Source: JALTBU01 sp964410645
GTDB taxonomy: Bacteria; Campylobacterota; Campylobacteria; Campylobacterales; Nautiliaceae
Reading direction: 5' to 3'
Length of the DNA stretch: 37,090 nucleotides
NCBI GenBank assembly: GCA_964410645.1
Contig: CAYPHV010000011.1
Span: 1 to 37,090, forward strand
In this document: piece by piece, positions 15,897-23,295 of the stretch
How the letters are laid out: each line of letters starts with the position of its first letter
How positions within the stretch are numbered: position 1 is the stretch's first letter
Position numbers and translations under genes: made by a program
Notes under the pieces: model-generated
What the model was told of the DNA's origin: nothing
Database searches by the model: none
Seen by the model: the letters and a program-made list of their open reading frames with translations, nothing else

Positions 15897-17444
15897 TTAT
15901 CTTATTAAATCGAAAAAATAATCTGTTGTTGCACTACCTTTTGTTTCTTCGTCAAGTCTGTCAAGAACACTGTTTACTATCCATGTTAATAAATTAAGTG
16001 CTCCTTTATATCCGCTGATGGAATATCTGTGTAAATGATGTCTGTCAAATATAGGAAATCCTATACGGATAAGAGGCGTTCCGGTATCCCTGTAAAGCTC
16101 TTTTCCATAAGAATTACCAATCATAAAATCAACCGGCTCGGTAAAAAGCAGGCTTCTCATATGCCATAAATCTTTTTTAGCCCATACATGCAAATCATCT
16201 TTTGCCGGAGATGTGTCAAGCAATGCTCTCATTTCTTCTTCCCATCCTTTAGGAGCATTATTACAAAGTACATGTGTCGGCTCTGCACCCATTTCTAGTA
16301 AAAAGCTTACAACTCCGAGTAAAAAGTCAGGATCGCCCCAGATGGCAAACTTTTTACCGTGCATATATGGATAACTGTCCTGCATTGCATCAATAAGTCT
16401 TCCTCTTTGAAGTTTCAAAGATTCAGGAACTTCTTTTCCGGTAAGTTCTGATATTTTCATTATAAAATCATCTGTTCCTTTTAATCCTATAGGATTTGCA
16501 AAAACTTTTTCCTGTTTCCATATTTTTGGAAGTTTCATTGTTTTTTTGGTTGAATATTTTTGCAATGAAATTGTAACTTTTGAATTGGCACAATCTTTTG
16601 CATCTTCAAGTTTTGTGCCTCCTACAAACATTTTATATTCACCGGCCGGTGAATCAAATTGATCAGAATGATCACCTAAGATAATATAGTCATAACCGAA
16701 TTCTTCAAGAATTTTTTTAATTTCTCTTATACTCCCCACATAAGGCTCAAATCCAGGAATAATATTTATTCTCTCTTTTTTATTTACTTTATCAACATTT
16801 CCTTCTGTAAGCTGATCTAAAATACCATGCATCATATTATCATATCCGGTAATATGACTACCGGTAAATGATGGAGTGTGAGCATAAGGTATTGGCATAT
16901 CTTTTGGAATATATTCTCCACCGTCTTCTTCTCTTGCTCTATTAATAAAAGATTTTAAATCATCCCCAATTACTTCTGCCATACATGTTGTTGATACAGC
17001 AATCATATCAGGTTTATAAAGGGCACAGCAGTTTTTAAGTCCGTCTTTCATATTAATAAGACCTCCAAAAACCGCTGCATCTTCTGTCATTGAATCACTG
17101 ACACATGGTGTTGGCTCTTTGAAATGTCTTGTAAAATATGATCTGAAATATGCAACACATCCCTGGCTTCCGTGAACATAAGGCATAGTATTTTCAAATC
17201 CAAGTGCTGCCATAACAGCGCCCAATGGCTGGCATGCTTTCGCCGGATTAATTGTAATAGCTTCTCTCGCGAAGTTTTTTTCTCTGTATTCCCAGGTTTT
17301 TGTCCATTCGGAAATTTCTTTTACTTTTTCCGGATCGGTTGCCCCGGCGGTACTTTCAAACTCTTTTTTATTTTTTAGAAGTTCTTGGTATTCAGGCTTT
17401 AAAAATAATTTTTGTCCGTTTACTATATTTTCTACATTTTGCAT
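15897..17444 (-). CDS. nifK: Nitrogenase MoFe protein beta chain
   Basis: A 515-residue beta subunit, read from the ATG at 17444 with AAGGAG before it. P-cluster ligands are Cys71 (A-C-Q-P-L-G), Cys96 (G-S-Q-G-C-V-A-Y) and Cys154 (T-T-C-M-A-E-V-I-G-D-D). The H-T-P-S-F-T-G-S-H segment carries the conserved Ser/Thr near the cluster. The length and the long N-terminal extension before the first ligand are those of a Mo-type NifK. The start overlaps the nifD end by 13 bases. Together with NifD it forms the alpha2-beta2 dinitrogenase that reduces N2 in the cytoplasm. Confidence 0.98.
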   Translation of the reverse strand: MQNVENIVNGQKLFLKPEYQELLKNKKEFESTAGATDPEKVKEISEWTKTWEYREKNFAREAITINPAKACQPLGAVMAALGFENTMPYVHGSQGCVAYFRSYFTRHFKEPTPCVSDSMTEDAAVFGGLINMKDGLKNCCALYKPDMIAVSTTCMAEVIGDDLKSFINRAREEDGGEYIPKDMPIPYAHTPSFTGSHITGYDNMMHGILDQLTEGNVDKVNKKERINIIPGFEPYVGSIREIKKILEEFGYDYIILGDHSDQFDSPAGEYKMFVGGTKLEDAKDCANSKVTISLQKYSTKKTMKLPKIWKQEKVFANPIGLKGTDDFIMKISELTGKEVPESLKLQRGRLIDAMQDSYPYMHGKKFAIWGDPDFLLGVVSFLLEMGAEPTHVLCNNAPKGWEEEMRALLDTSPAKDDLHVWAKKDLWHMRSLLFTEPVDFMIGNSYGKELYRDTGTPLIRIGFPIFDRHHLHRYSISGYKGALNLLTWIVNSVLDRLDEETKGSATTDYFFDLIR

Positions 17445-18916
17445 TTGTCTTCTCCTTTGTTTTCCCACGGCGCATCATTTATTTTCCAAACAGGTGAATT
17501 AATAGTAAGGTCCATATCTGCTGCAAAAACGGCAAAACCGTCATACCCTTGATAAGGACCACTGTAATCCCAAGAGTGCATTTGTCTGTATGGAAATCCC
17601 ATTTTTTGGAATGCATATTTTTCTTTAATACCTGAACCTACAAGATCCGGATGTAATTTTTTGGCAAAAGCTTCAAATTCATATTCGTTTACATCATCAT
17701 AAATAATGGTAGAATTGCCAATATCTTCTTTTGTTTTTTCATAATCGTCGTCATGGGCAAACTCATAGCCTGTTCCTATAACTTCCATTCCAAGATCTTC
17801 AAAAGCGCCTATTGTATGCCTTGGTCTAAGACCCCCTACAAAAAGCATTACTTTTTTACCTTCAAGTCTCGGTCTGTATTTTGCTATTACTGCATCTGCC
17901 ATAGGGCGATATTTTTCAATAACTTTTTCAGCGTTTTCCTGAATTTTTTCATCAAAAAACGAAGCTATTTTTCTAATAGATTTTTCTATATTGGTTGGTC
18001 CAAATACATTAAATTCAATCCAGGGAGCGCCATATTCTCTTTCTATATGTCTTGCGATATAATTCATAGAACGATAGCAATGAACCAAATTAAGCTTTAC
18101 TTTAGATGTTTGAGCCATCTCTTTTAAAGTTGCATCTCCTGTCCACTGTGCAACAACCCTAAGACCCATTTCTTCAAGTAATATTCTGCTTGACCATGCA
18201 TCACCACCAACATTATAATCTCCAAGAATTGCCACATCATAAGGACCTGGTTCTATCTCTTTTCCGTATGTCGGAACTTCAGGATCAACAATATAATCTC
18301 TCATTACATCATTTGCAATATGATGTCCTAATGATTGAGAAACACCTCTAAACCCTTCACAGCTTGTAGGAACGATGACCTTACCTGATTTTTTAGAATA
18401 AGTTTTTGATGTTGACTGTATATCATCGCCTATCAAACCTATCGGGCATTCGGATTGAACAGTAATACCTCTGTTGAGTGGAAAAAGTTCATCAATTTCT
18501 TCAAAGCATTTTGCAAGCTTTTTATCACCTCCAAAAACAATATTTTTCTCTTGAAAATCGGAAGTAAAATCCATTGTTCCAAATGTATCAACCCCCGTTG
18601 TACCTATATAATAGTTTCTTCTTCCTGCACGGGAATATTGCCCGCAGCCTATAGGACCGTGTGAGATATGAATCATATCTTTAACCGGTCCCCATACAAC
18701 ACCTTTACTTCCCGCATAAGCGCAACCCCTTTGACTCATAACACCCGGAACTGTTTTTTTATTACTTCTTACATTTCCCGCTGTTTTTTGACTTTCATCT
18801 TCCGGAGTTGCAACGCCTAAATGTTTTGAACGGTTTTTTGCCGCTTTTTTAGGATAAACGCTTAATACTTCTTTTACAACTTCTTCTTGTTTAGATTTTA
18901 ATAATTTTGGATCCAT
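17432..18916 (-). CDS. nifD: Nitrogenase MoFe protein alpha chain
   Basis: A 494-residue alpha subunit. P-cluster cysteines are 65 (R-G-C-A-Y-A-G), 91 (I-G-C-G-Q-Y-S) and 157 (S-E-C-P-I-G-L-I-G-D-D). FeMo-cofactor ligands are Cys280 (H-C-Y-R-S-M-N-Y) and His447 (Q-M-H-S-W-D-Y-S-G-P-Y). Substrate-pocket residues Val73, Gln194 and His198 (S-Q-S-L-G-H-H-I) match the molybdenum enzyme, not the V or Fe-only forms. AAAGG overlaps the stop of ORF125, nine bases upstream. It is third in the nifH-ORF125-nifD-nifK operon. All key residues are present, so it should be active. Confidence 0.98.
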   Translation of the reverse strand: MDPKLLKSKQEEVVKEVLSVYPKKAAKNRSKHLGVATPEDESQKTAGNVRSNKKTVPGVMSQRGCAYAGSKGVVWGPVKDMIHISHGPIGCGQYSRAGRRNYYIGTTGVDTFGTMDFTSDFQEKNIVFGGDKKLAKCFEEIDELFPLNRGITVQSECPIGLIGDDIQSTSKTYSKKSGKVIVPTSCEGFRGVSQSLGHHIANDVMRDYIVDPEVPTYGKEIEPGPYDVAILGDYNVGGDAWSSRILLEEMGLRVVAQWTGDATLKEMAQTSKVKLNLVHCYRSMNYIARHIEREYGAPWIEFNVFGPTNIEKSIRKIASFFDEKIQENAEKVIEKYRPMADAVIAKYRPRLEGKKVMLFVGGLRPRHTIGAFEDLGMEVIGTGYEFAHDDDYEKTKEDIGNSTIIYDDVNEYEFEAFAKKLHPDLVGSGIKEKYAFQKMGFPYRQMHSWDYSGPYQGYDGFAVFAADMDLTINSPVWKINDAPWENKGEDKCKM

Positions 18917-18925
18917 TTTTTTCCT

Positions 18926-19303
18926 TTAAGCAGCTTTGATTCTGAATTCTTCCATTGAATCAAAAAGCTTACAAATTTTCATAGTTTCTTCATCATTGTC
19001 CACTCTTTTTGAAATTTCACTCATTTGATATCTATTTGTAAAAATAAAGTATTTTTCTCCGTCTTTTTCCAAATATGTGTCGTCTTTTAAATAAGTCGCC
19101 AAAGCTTTAAAAAGAAATGTATCTTTATTGCAATAAACAATTTTTTCCACATCCCCGCGTCTTGGACCCATTTCAAGTTCAATTGTATTTATATCATCCA
19201 CACCACCTATTGTTTCAATAAAAGCATCTAATTTTTTTATCACTTCTTCATCGGGAATATCGTTTCCCATATCTGCCGGAAAATATAAACCTAATATAAA
19301 CAT
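18926..19303 (-). CDS. Unknown protein encoded between nifH and nifD (ORF125)
   Basis: I do not recognise this 125-residue protein. It sits 17 bases after nifH and 9 bases before nifD, with a strong AAGGAG, so it is made with the nitrogenase subunits. It is soluble and acidic, with no membrane helix, no P-loop and only two separate cysteines (58 and 113). By eye the order is strand (F-I-L-G-L-Y-F), helix (19-34), strand (I-E-L-E-M), strand (V-E-K-I-V-Y-C), helix, strand (Y-F-I-F-T-N), helix, an alpha/beta plan. Archaea and some bacteria have the PII-like NifI1/NifI2 genes here, but the PII T-loop and G-x-G signatures are absent. A nitrogenase-specific regulator or assembly factor is a guess from position. 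Confidence 0.8.
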   Translation of the reverse strand: MFILGLYFPADMGNDIPDEEVIKKLDAFIETIGGVDDINTIELEMGPRRGDVEKIVYCNKDTFLFKALATYLKDDTYLEKDGEKYFIFTNRYQMSEISKRVDNDEETMKICKLFDSMEEFRIKAA

Positions 19304-19320
19304 TTTTTCTCCTTTTTATT

Positions 19321-20232
19321 TTAAAGTACCGGTTCAGCTGACTGACCAATTTCATCTTCTAAAACATCTTCTTCAAGACCGTATTTCATTAAAAGATTTT
19401 CCAAATCGTCCATTTCAAGAGGTGTAGGAATGGCTTTTAAATCATTTTTTATAATTTTTCTTGCAAGTTCTTTATACTCCAATGCCTGATCAGATGTTGG
19501 AGAATATTCAACTACTGTCATTCTTCTAAGTTCGGCGTGTTGAACGATATTATTTCTTGGAACAAAATGAAGCATTTGAGTGCCTAATGCTTTTGCCAGA
19601 GCATTTGCCAAATCGTATTCCCTGTCCGTCATTCTTGCATTACATATAAGTCCCGCAAGTCTTACTCCACCTGTGTTTGCATATTTTAAGATACCTTTTG
19701 AAATGTTGTTGGCTGCATACATAGCCATCATTTCACCTGACATAACAATATAAATTTCCTGTGCTTTTCCTTCACGAATAGGCATAGCAAAACCACCGCA
19801 AACAACATCTCCTAATACATCATAAGATACAAAATCCAAATCTTCATCTTCATAAGCGCCTTCTTCTTCAAGAAAATTAATTGCAGTAATAACACCTCTT
19901 CCTGCACATCCTACACCTGGTTCTGGTCCGCCTGATTCAGCGGCATTAATCCAACCGCCCGGAGTATCAGGGGCAAAAATTCCGGCTCCGTGTTTTAATG
20001 CATCTTCAAGTTCCAAATCTTCAACTGTTCCTAATTCAGCTGCAAGTTGTAAAATAGTGTCCTGAGCTTTTTCATGCAATATCAAACGTGTTGAATCTGC
20101 TTTAGGATCACAACCAACTATCATTATATTTTTTCCAAAATAATAAGCCATAGAAGCCAATGTATTTTGAGAAGTAGTAGATTTACCAATTCCGCCTTTT
20201 CCGTAAAAAGCAATTTGTCTTAATTTAGCCAT
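19321..20232 (-). CDS. nifH: Nitrogenase iron protein (dinitrogenase reductase)
   Basis: A 303-residue Fe protein that delivers electrons to NifDK one at a time with ATP hydrolysis and also serves in cofactor maturation. The P-loop G-K-G-G-I-G-K-S is at 11-18. The 4Fe-4S cluster shared by the dimer is held by Cys109 (V-G-C-A-G-R) and Cys145 (V-V-C-G-G-F). Arg112 is the residue that DraT modifies in other species. Compared with the Azotobacter protein as I recall it, about nine extra residues (around F-A-P-D-T-P-G-G-W-I-N, 86-96) precede E-S-G-G-P-E-P-G. It is the first gene of its operon behind a sigma-54-type promoter. Confidence 0.98.
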   Translation of the reverse strand: MAKLRQIAFYGKGGIGKSTTSQNTLASMAYYFGKNIMIVGCDPKADSTRLILHEKAQDTILQLAAELGTVEDLELEDALKHGAGIFAPDTPGGWINAAESGGPEPGVGCAGRGVITAINFLEEEGAYEDEDLDFVSYDVLGDVVCGGFAMPIREGKAQEIYIVMSGEMMAMYAANNISKGILKYANTGGVRLAGLICNARMTDREYDLANALAKALGTQMLHFVPRNNIVQHAELRRMTVVEYSPTSDQALEYKELARKIIKNDLKAIPTPLEMDDLENLLMKYGLEEDVLEDEIGQSAEPVL

Positions 20233-20266
20233 TTTATCTCCTTATTTTTTATTTCATTCATAATAA

Positions 20267-20282
20267 TGCATAATATATTCCA
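20267..20282 (-). promoter_or_regulatory. Sigma-54-type promoter of nifH-ORF125-nifD-nifK
   Basis: The minus strand reads TGGAATATATTATGCA, with GG and GC exactly ten bases apart. Transcription would start near 20256, about 24 bases before the nifH ATG. A nested inverted repeat lies immediately upstream. Confidence 0.75.
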
Positions 20283-20284
20283 GC

Positions 20285-20329
20285 TTTTTGTAGTAAAAAA
20301 GTAAAGAAATAATCATTTACCTACAAAAA
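20285..20329. promoter_or_regulatory. Nested inverted repeat upstream of the nifH promoter
   Basis: TTTTTGTAG (20285-20293) and CTACAAAAA (20321-20329) are perfect 9-base inverted arms. Inside them GTAAA (20301-20305) and TTTAC (20316-20320) form a second pair with ten bases between. It begins only three bases upstream of the -24 element. It may be an activator or repressor site, but it is not the classical NifA site TGT-N10-ACA. Confidence 0.4.
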
Positions 20330-20379
20330 ACAACAAAAAAAGAAACAATTTTGTAAAAATAAAGAGGAAACAAAAAAAG

Positions 20380-21876
20380 TTATGCTTTATAATAAAAAAC
20401 TTTTAAATGGGTTTGATAAAAACCTCTTTTAGTGTAGAATGCGTGAGCATTTTTATTATCTATATCCGCTGCAAGTTGTATTCGTTTATATCCAAGTTTT
20501 TGGGCAATAGAGCGTATTTTATTTAAAAGCCTGCTTCCAACTCCCATATTTTTATAATCTTTTTTTACTATGACATCTTCAATATGCCCTATATAACTTC
20601 CTTCTGCACTTGAAGTAAGTCTTTGCATGGTAATCATACCTATGACTTTATTGTTATGTTTGGCAACTAACAAAACATTACTTTTTTGTTTGAATAGTTT
20701 TGTTATACCTGTTAATTGTTTGTTAAAATCTATCTCGAAATCTTTTTCTATTGAAAATAGCTCTCCTATTAAATGAGCCATTTCAGAAAGGTCGGATTCT
20801 TTTGCCTTTTCAATAACAATACCTTTTTTTATTTTAATATCACAAATTTTAGGATGCAATGTATCTATAATTTTTAAAGCAGGCTTGCTTAAAGGATTTC
20901 CTTCAACATATAAAATTTTTAAATTATTAAGGTTTGTCAATTTTTCAGGTAAATCTTTTATGCTATTATCATCAATATTTAATTCTTCAAGTTTAGTGTA
21001 ATAAGCTATATCTTCTGGTATTTGAGTTAGTTCGTTTGAGGTGTAACACAAATTTTTAATTTCTTTTGATTTAAACATTAAAAATTCTTTTAATCCACAC
21101 GCATCTGCAGAAAAGCTTTCCAAATAAGGTGCAAAATTGTCACTTAAAGAAATTTTTTGTATAGGATTGTTATCAATTGTCAAATTTTCCAAATCTTCCA
21201 ATTTTTTTAATCTTAATTTAGTAATTTGATTACTGCTTAAGTTTAATTCTTCCAAAGGTAATTTATAAATATTTTTTGAAATGTTGTTTATTTGATTGTT
21301 TTGGGCATACAAAACATTTAAAGAAATTAAATATGAAATATTATCCGGAATTTCTTCAATTAAATTTGAAGAAATATCAAATCTCTCAACATTTTGCAAA
21401 GATTTACAAAGTAAAGATATATCTTTTATAAAATTATTTGATATATTTAAAACCCTTAAATTGTTATCAAATGCCAATGTATTAAATTTGCCGAGTTTAT
21501 TTAAACTCAAATTTAAAACTCTTAAGCTTGAACATTTTTGTAATACATCTGCGTTTTCTATTAGATTTCCGCCGGCATTTAGAGATCTTAAATTCAAAAG
21601 TTCCAAAACTTTCGGTAATTTTTTAAATTGATTTTTGCTGATATTTAAATTTATAAGTTTTTTTAAATTTTTTATATTTTCAGGCAAAAACTCTAATAAA
21701 TTATTGCTCAAATCAAGTGTAATGAGACTTTCAAGCATTTCAACGGATTCTGGGATTTGTTTTATTTCTTTTGAGCTAAGATTTAATCTCGTAATATCCA
21801 AAGGATTATTTATACTTTTATCTATCGCTTTTTGTTCAATAAGCCAATTTTTAAGTTCATACCAATTATTATTCAT
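20380..21876 (-). CDS. Leucine-rich repeat protein fused to a GNAT acetyltransferase
   Basis: A 498-residue cytoplasmic protein with no signal peptide. Residues about 25-345 are a run of roughly a dozen leucine-rich repeats of the L-x-x-L-x-L-x-x-N-x-L-x-x-I/L-P type, a protein-binding solenoid. From about 353 a GNAT N-acetyltransferase domain follows, with I-E-D-V-I-V then Y-K-N-M-G-V-G-S-R-L-L as the acetyl-CoA loop and A-H-A-F-Y-T-K-R-G-F near the end. Its ATG lies one base after the ORF92 stop, with AAGGAG. It closes the nifB-nifV-ORF92 unit, so it should be made under nitrogen-fixing conditions. The target is unknown; the repeats may choose the protein that the GNAT domain acetylates. 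Confidence 0.85.
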   Translation of the reverse strand: MNNNWYELKNWLIEQKAIDKSINNPLDITRLNLSSKEIKQIPESVEMLESLITLDLSNNLLEFLPENIKNLKKLINLNISKNQFKKLPKVLELLNLRSLNAGGNLIENADVLQKCSSLRVLNLSLNKLGKFNTLAFDNNLRVLNISNNFIKDISLLCKSLQNVERFDISSNLIEEIPDNISYLISLNVLYAQNNQINNISKNIYKLPLEELNLSSNQITKLRLKKLEDLENLTIDNNPIQKISLSDNFAPYLESFSADACGLKEFLMFKSKEIKNLCYTSNELTQIPEDIAYYTKLEELNIDDNSIKDLPEKLTNLNNLKILYVEGNPLSKPALKIIDTLHPKICDIKIKKGIVIEKAKESDLSEMAHLIGELFSIEKDFEIDFNKQLTGITKLFKQKSNVLLVAKHNNKVIGMITMQRLTSSAEGSYIGHIEDVIVKKDYKNMGVGSRLLNKIRSIAQKLGYKRIQLAADIDNKNAHAFYTKRGFYQTHLKVFYYKA

Positions 21877-21877
21877 T

Positions 21878-22156
21878 TTAATCTCCTTGCGCCAGTTTTT
21901 TCGTTCTTTCGAGTCTTTTTTCTATTAGCATTTCTATTTCTTTTAAATTATATTTACCGAATTTTTGCATATCATATAATTTTTTTAACGCATCTCTACA
22001 GCATATGTTATTGCATTCTGTTACTATTTTTTTTGCTTTTTTAAAAGGCAAAGAACTGTTTTCAAATATTTCAATAGCCTGGGCTACTGTTTTTTTCCCG
22101 CATTCACAAATTTCCATTTGTAGAATTTCTTCTTTACTTCTCAATTTTTTATTCAT
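21878..22156 (-). CDS. Small cysteine protein, possibly BFD-like 2Fe-2S (ORF92)
   Basis: A 92-residue basic protein between nifV and the LRR-GNAT gene. Cysteines are at 17, 19, 48, 52 and 53. A C-x-C pair, a helical spacer of about 28 residues, then a second cysteine group (C-N-N-I-C-C) resembles the C-x-C...C-x(2-3)-C layout of the BFD-like 2Fe-2S domain found in bacterioferritin-associated ferredoxin and in the middle of NifU. The C-terminal third is a charged helix. I cannot name the family. A role in Fe-S supply for NifB or nitrogenase is plausible, given that no nifU lies in the window, but it is inference. Confidence 0.65.
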   Translation of the reverse strand: MNKKLRSKEEILQMEICECGKKTVAQAIEIFENSSLPFKKAKKIVTECNNICCRDALKKLYDMQKFGKYNLKEIEMLIEKRLERTKKLAQGD

Positions 22157-22182
22157 ATATTAAACCTTTAATGTAAATTGTT

Positions 22183-23295
22183 TTATGAACATAAATATTT
22201 TTTGTAAAATGTTATAAGTTCTCTGTCGTTTAATACTTTTTTTCTTTTTGTAACTATTTTTCTTATTTTCGGAACTAAGTTTCTCAAAACATCTTTTTTT
22301 GCCTTTATTCCTGCAGATTTCAAATGATACATAAGCGTAGAAGAGCCTGAATGTTTTCCTATTGGAAATTCTCTTTTTGCGCCGACTTCCTCCGCTTCAA
22401 AAGGTTCATAAGCTTTTTTATTTTTTATCATACCGTCGGCATGTATTCCGCTTTCATGGGCAAAAAGCCTTTTTCCGATTATCGGTGCATTTAGAGGGAT
22501 GTCTATATTAGAAGCTTTACTTACAAGATTGGTTAATTTTTTAATAGATTTAGATTTTATGTCTATTTTTTTTGCATAAAGATGCTTTAAAGACATTAAA
22601 ATCTGTTCAAATGATGCATTTCCAGCTCTTTCTCCTAAACCTATAACTGTTGTATTTACACTTATTGCACCCGCTTCAAGACCGCTTAGAGCGTTTGCGT
22701 TAGCAAGCCCAAAATCATTGTGTGTGTGCATTTCTATCGGTAAAAGATTTAAAGAAGAAAGTTTTTTAATAATATTATAAGTTTTTAATGGGGTTAATAT
22801 TCCCACAGTATCGCAATATCTAAATCTATCGGCCCCGAGTTCATAACCAAGTTTCATAATTTCTGTTATAAATTCCATATTACCTCTTGATGAATCTTCT
22901 GCTCCGATGCACACAAAAAGACCTTCTTTTTTTGCCTCGCTTATTGTTTTTTCAAGGTTATTTAATAATTTATTTTTATTTCCTTTAAATTTAACATCTA
23001 TTAATATATCAGATACAGGAACAGACAAATCAACAGCTTTTACACCGCATTCAATAGATGCTTCCAAATCTTTCATTGTGGCTCTGTTCCATGTCATCAT
23101 ACGGACATTAAGTCCTAAAGAAAGCAATGTTTTTATATCGCTTTTTTCATCGTTCCCCATAACAGGAATACCTATTTCAAGCTCATTGGCACCACATTCC
23201 ACAAGCATTTTTGCAATTGCGATTTTTTCTTTTGTATTAAAAGAGACGTAAGGAGCCTGTTCCCCATCTCTTAAAGTTGTATCATTTATAATCAT
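22183..23295 (-). CDS. nifV: Homocitrate synthase
   Basis: A 370-residue enzyme of the alpha-isopropylmalate/homocitrate synthase family that condenses acetyl-CoA with 2-oxoglutarate to give (R)-homocitrate, the organic ligand of FeMo-cofactor. Metal and substrate motifs are present: D-T-T-L-R-D-G-E-Q near the start, H-T-H-N-D-F-G-L-A-N-A in the barrel, and F-A-H-E-S-G-I-H-A-D-G towards the C-terminus. It lacks the long leucine-regulatory domain of LeuA, as NifV does. The start overlaps the nifB stop by one base (TAATG), which ties the two cofactor genes together and supports NifV over a lysine-pathway enzyme. Confidence 0.94.
   Translation of the reverse strand: MIINDTTLRDGEQAPYVSFNTKEKIAIAKMLVECGANELEIGIPVMGNDEKSDIKTLLSLGLNVRMMTWNRATMKDLEASIECGVKAVDLSVPVSDILIDVKFKGNKNKLLNNLEKTISEAKKEGLFVCIGAEDSSRGNMEFITEIMKLGYELGADRFRYCDTVGILTPLKTYNIIKKLSSLNLLPIEMHTHNDFGLANANALSGLEAGAISVNTTVIGLGERAGNASFEQILMSLKHLYAKKIDIKSKSIKKLTNLVSKASNIDIPLNAPIIGKRLFAHESGIHADGMIKNKKAYEPFEAEEVGAKREFPIGKHSGSSTLMYHLKSAGIKAKKDVLRNLVPKIRKIVTKRKKVLNDRELITFYKKYLCS

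Noticed and set aside
17432..18916. Alternative nitrogenase (Vnf or Anf)
   Set aside because: Residues around the cofactor (Val73, Gln194, His198, His447), nifE/nifN/nifV beside it and the absence of a delta subunit gene all indicate the Mo enzyme.
18926..19303. ORF125 as a NifI/PII-like regulator
   Set aside because: The position fits, but the PII opening strand, T-loop and glycine motifs are missing.
20233..20379. Classical NifA upstream activator site (TGT-N10-ACA) before nifH
   Set aside because: I searched this gap and those before nifB and nifE by eye and found no copy with the right spacing.
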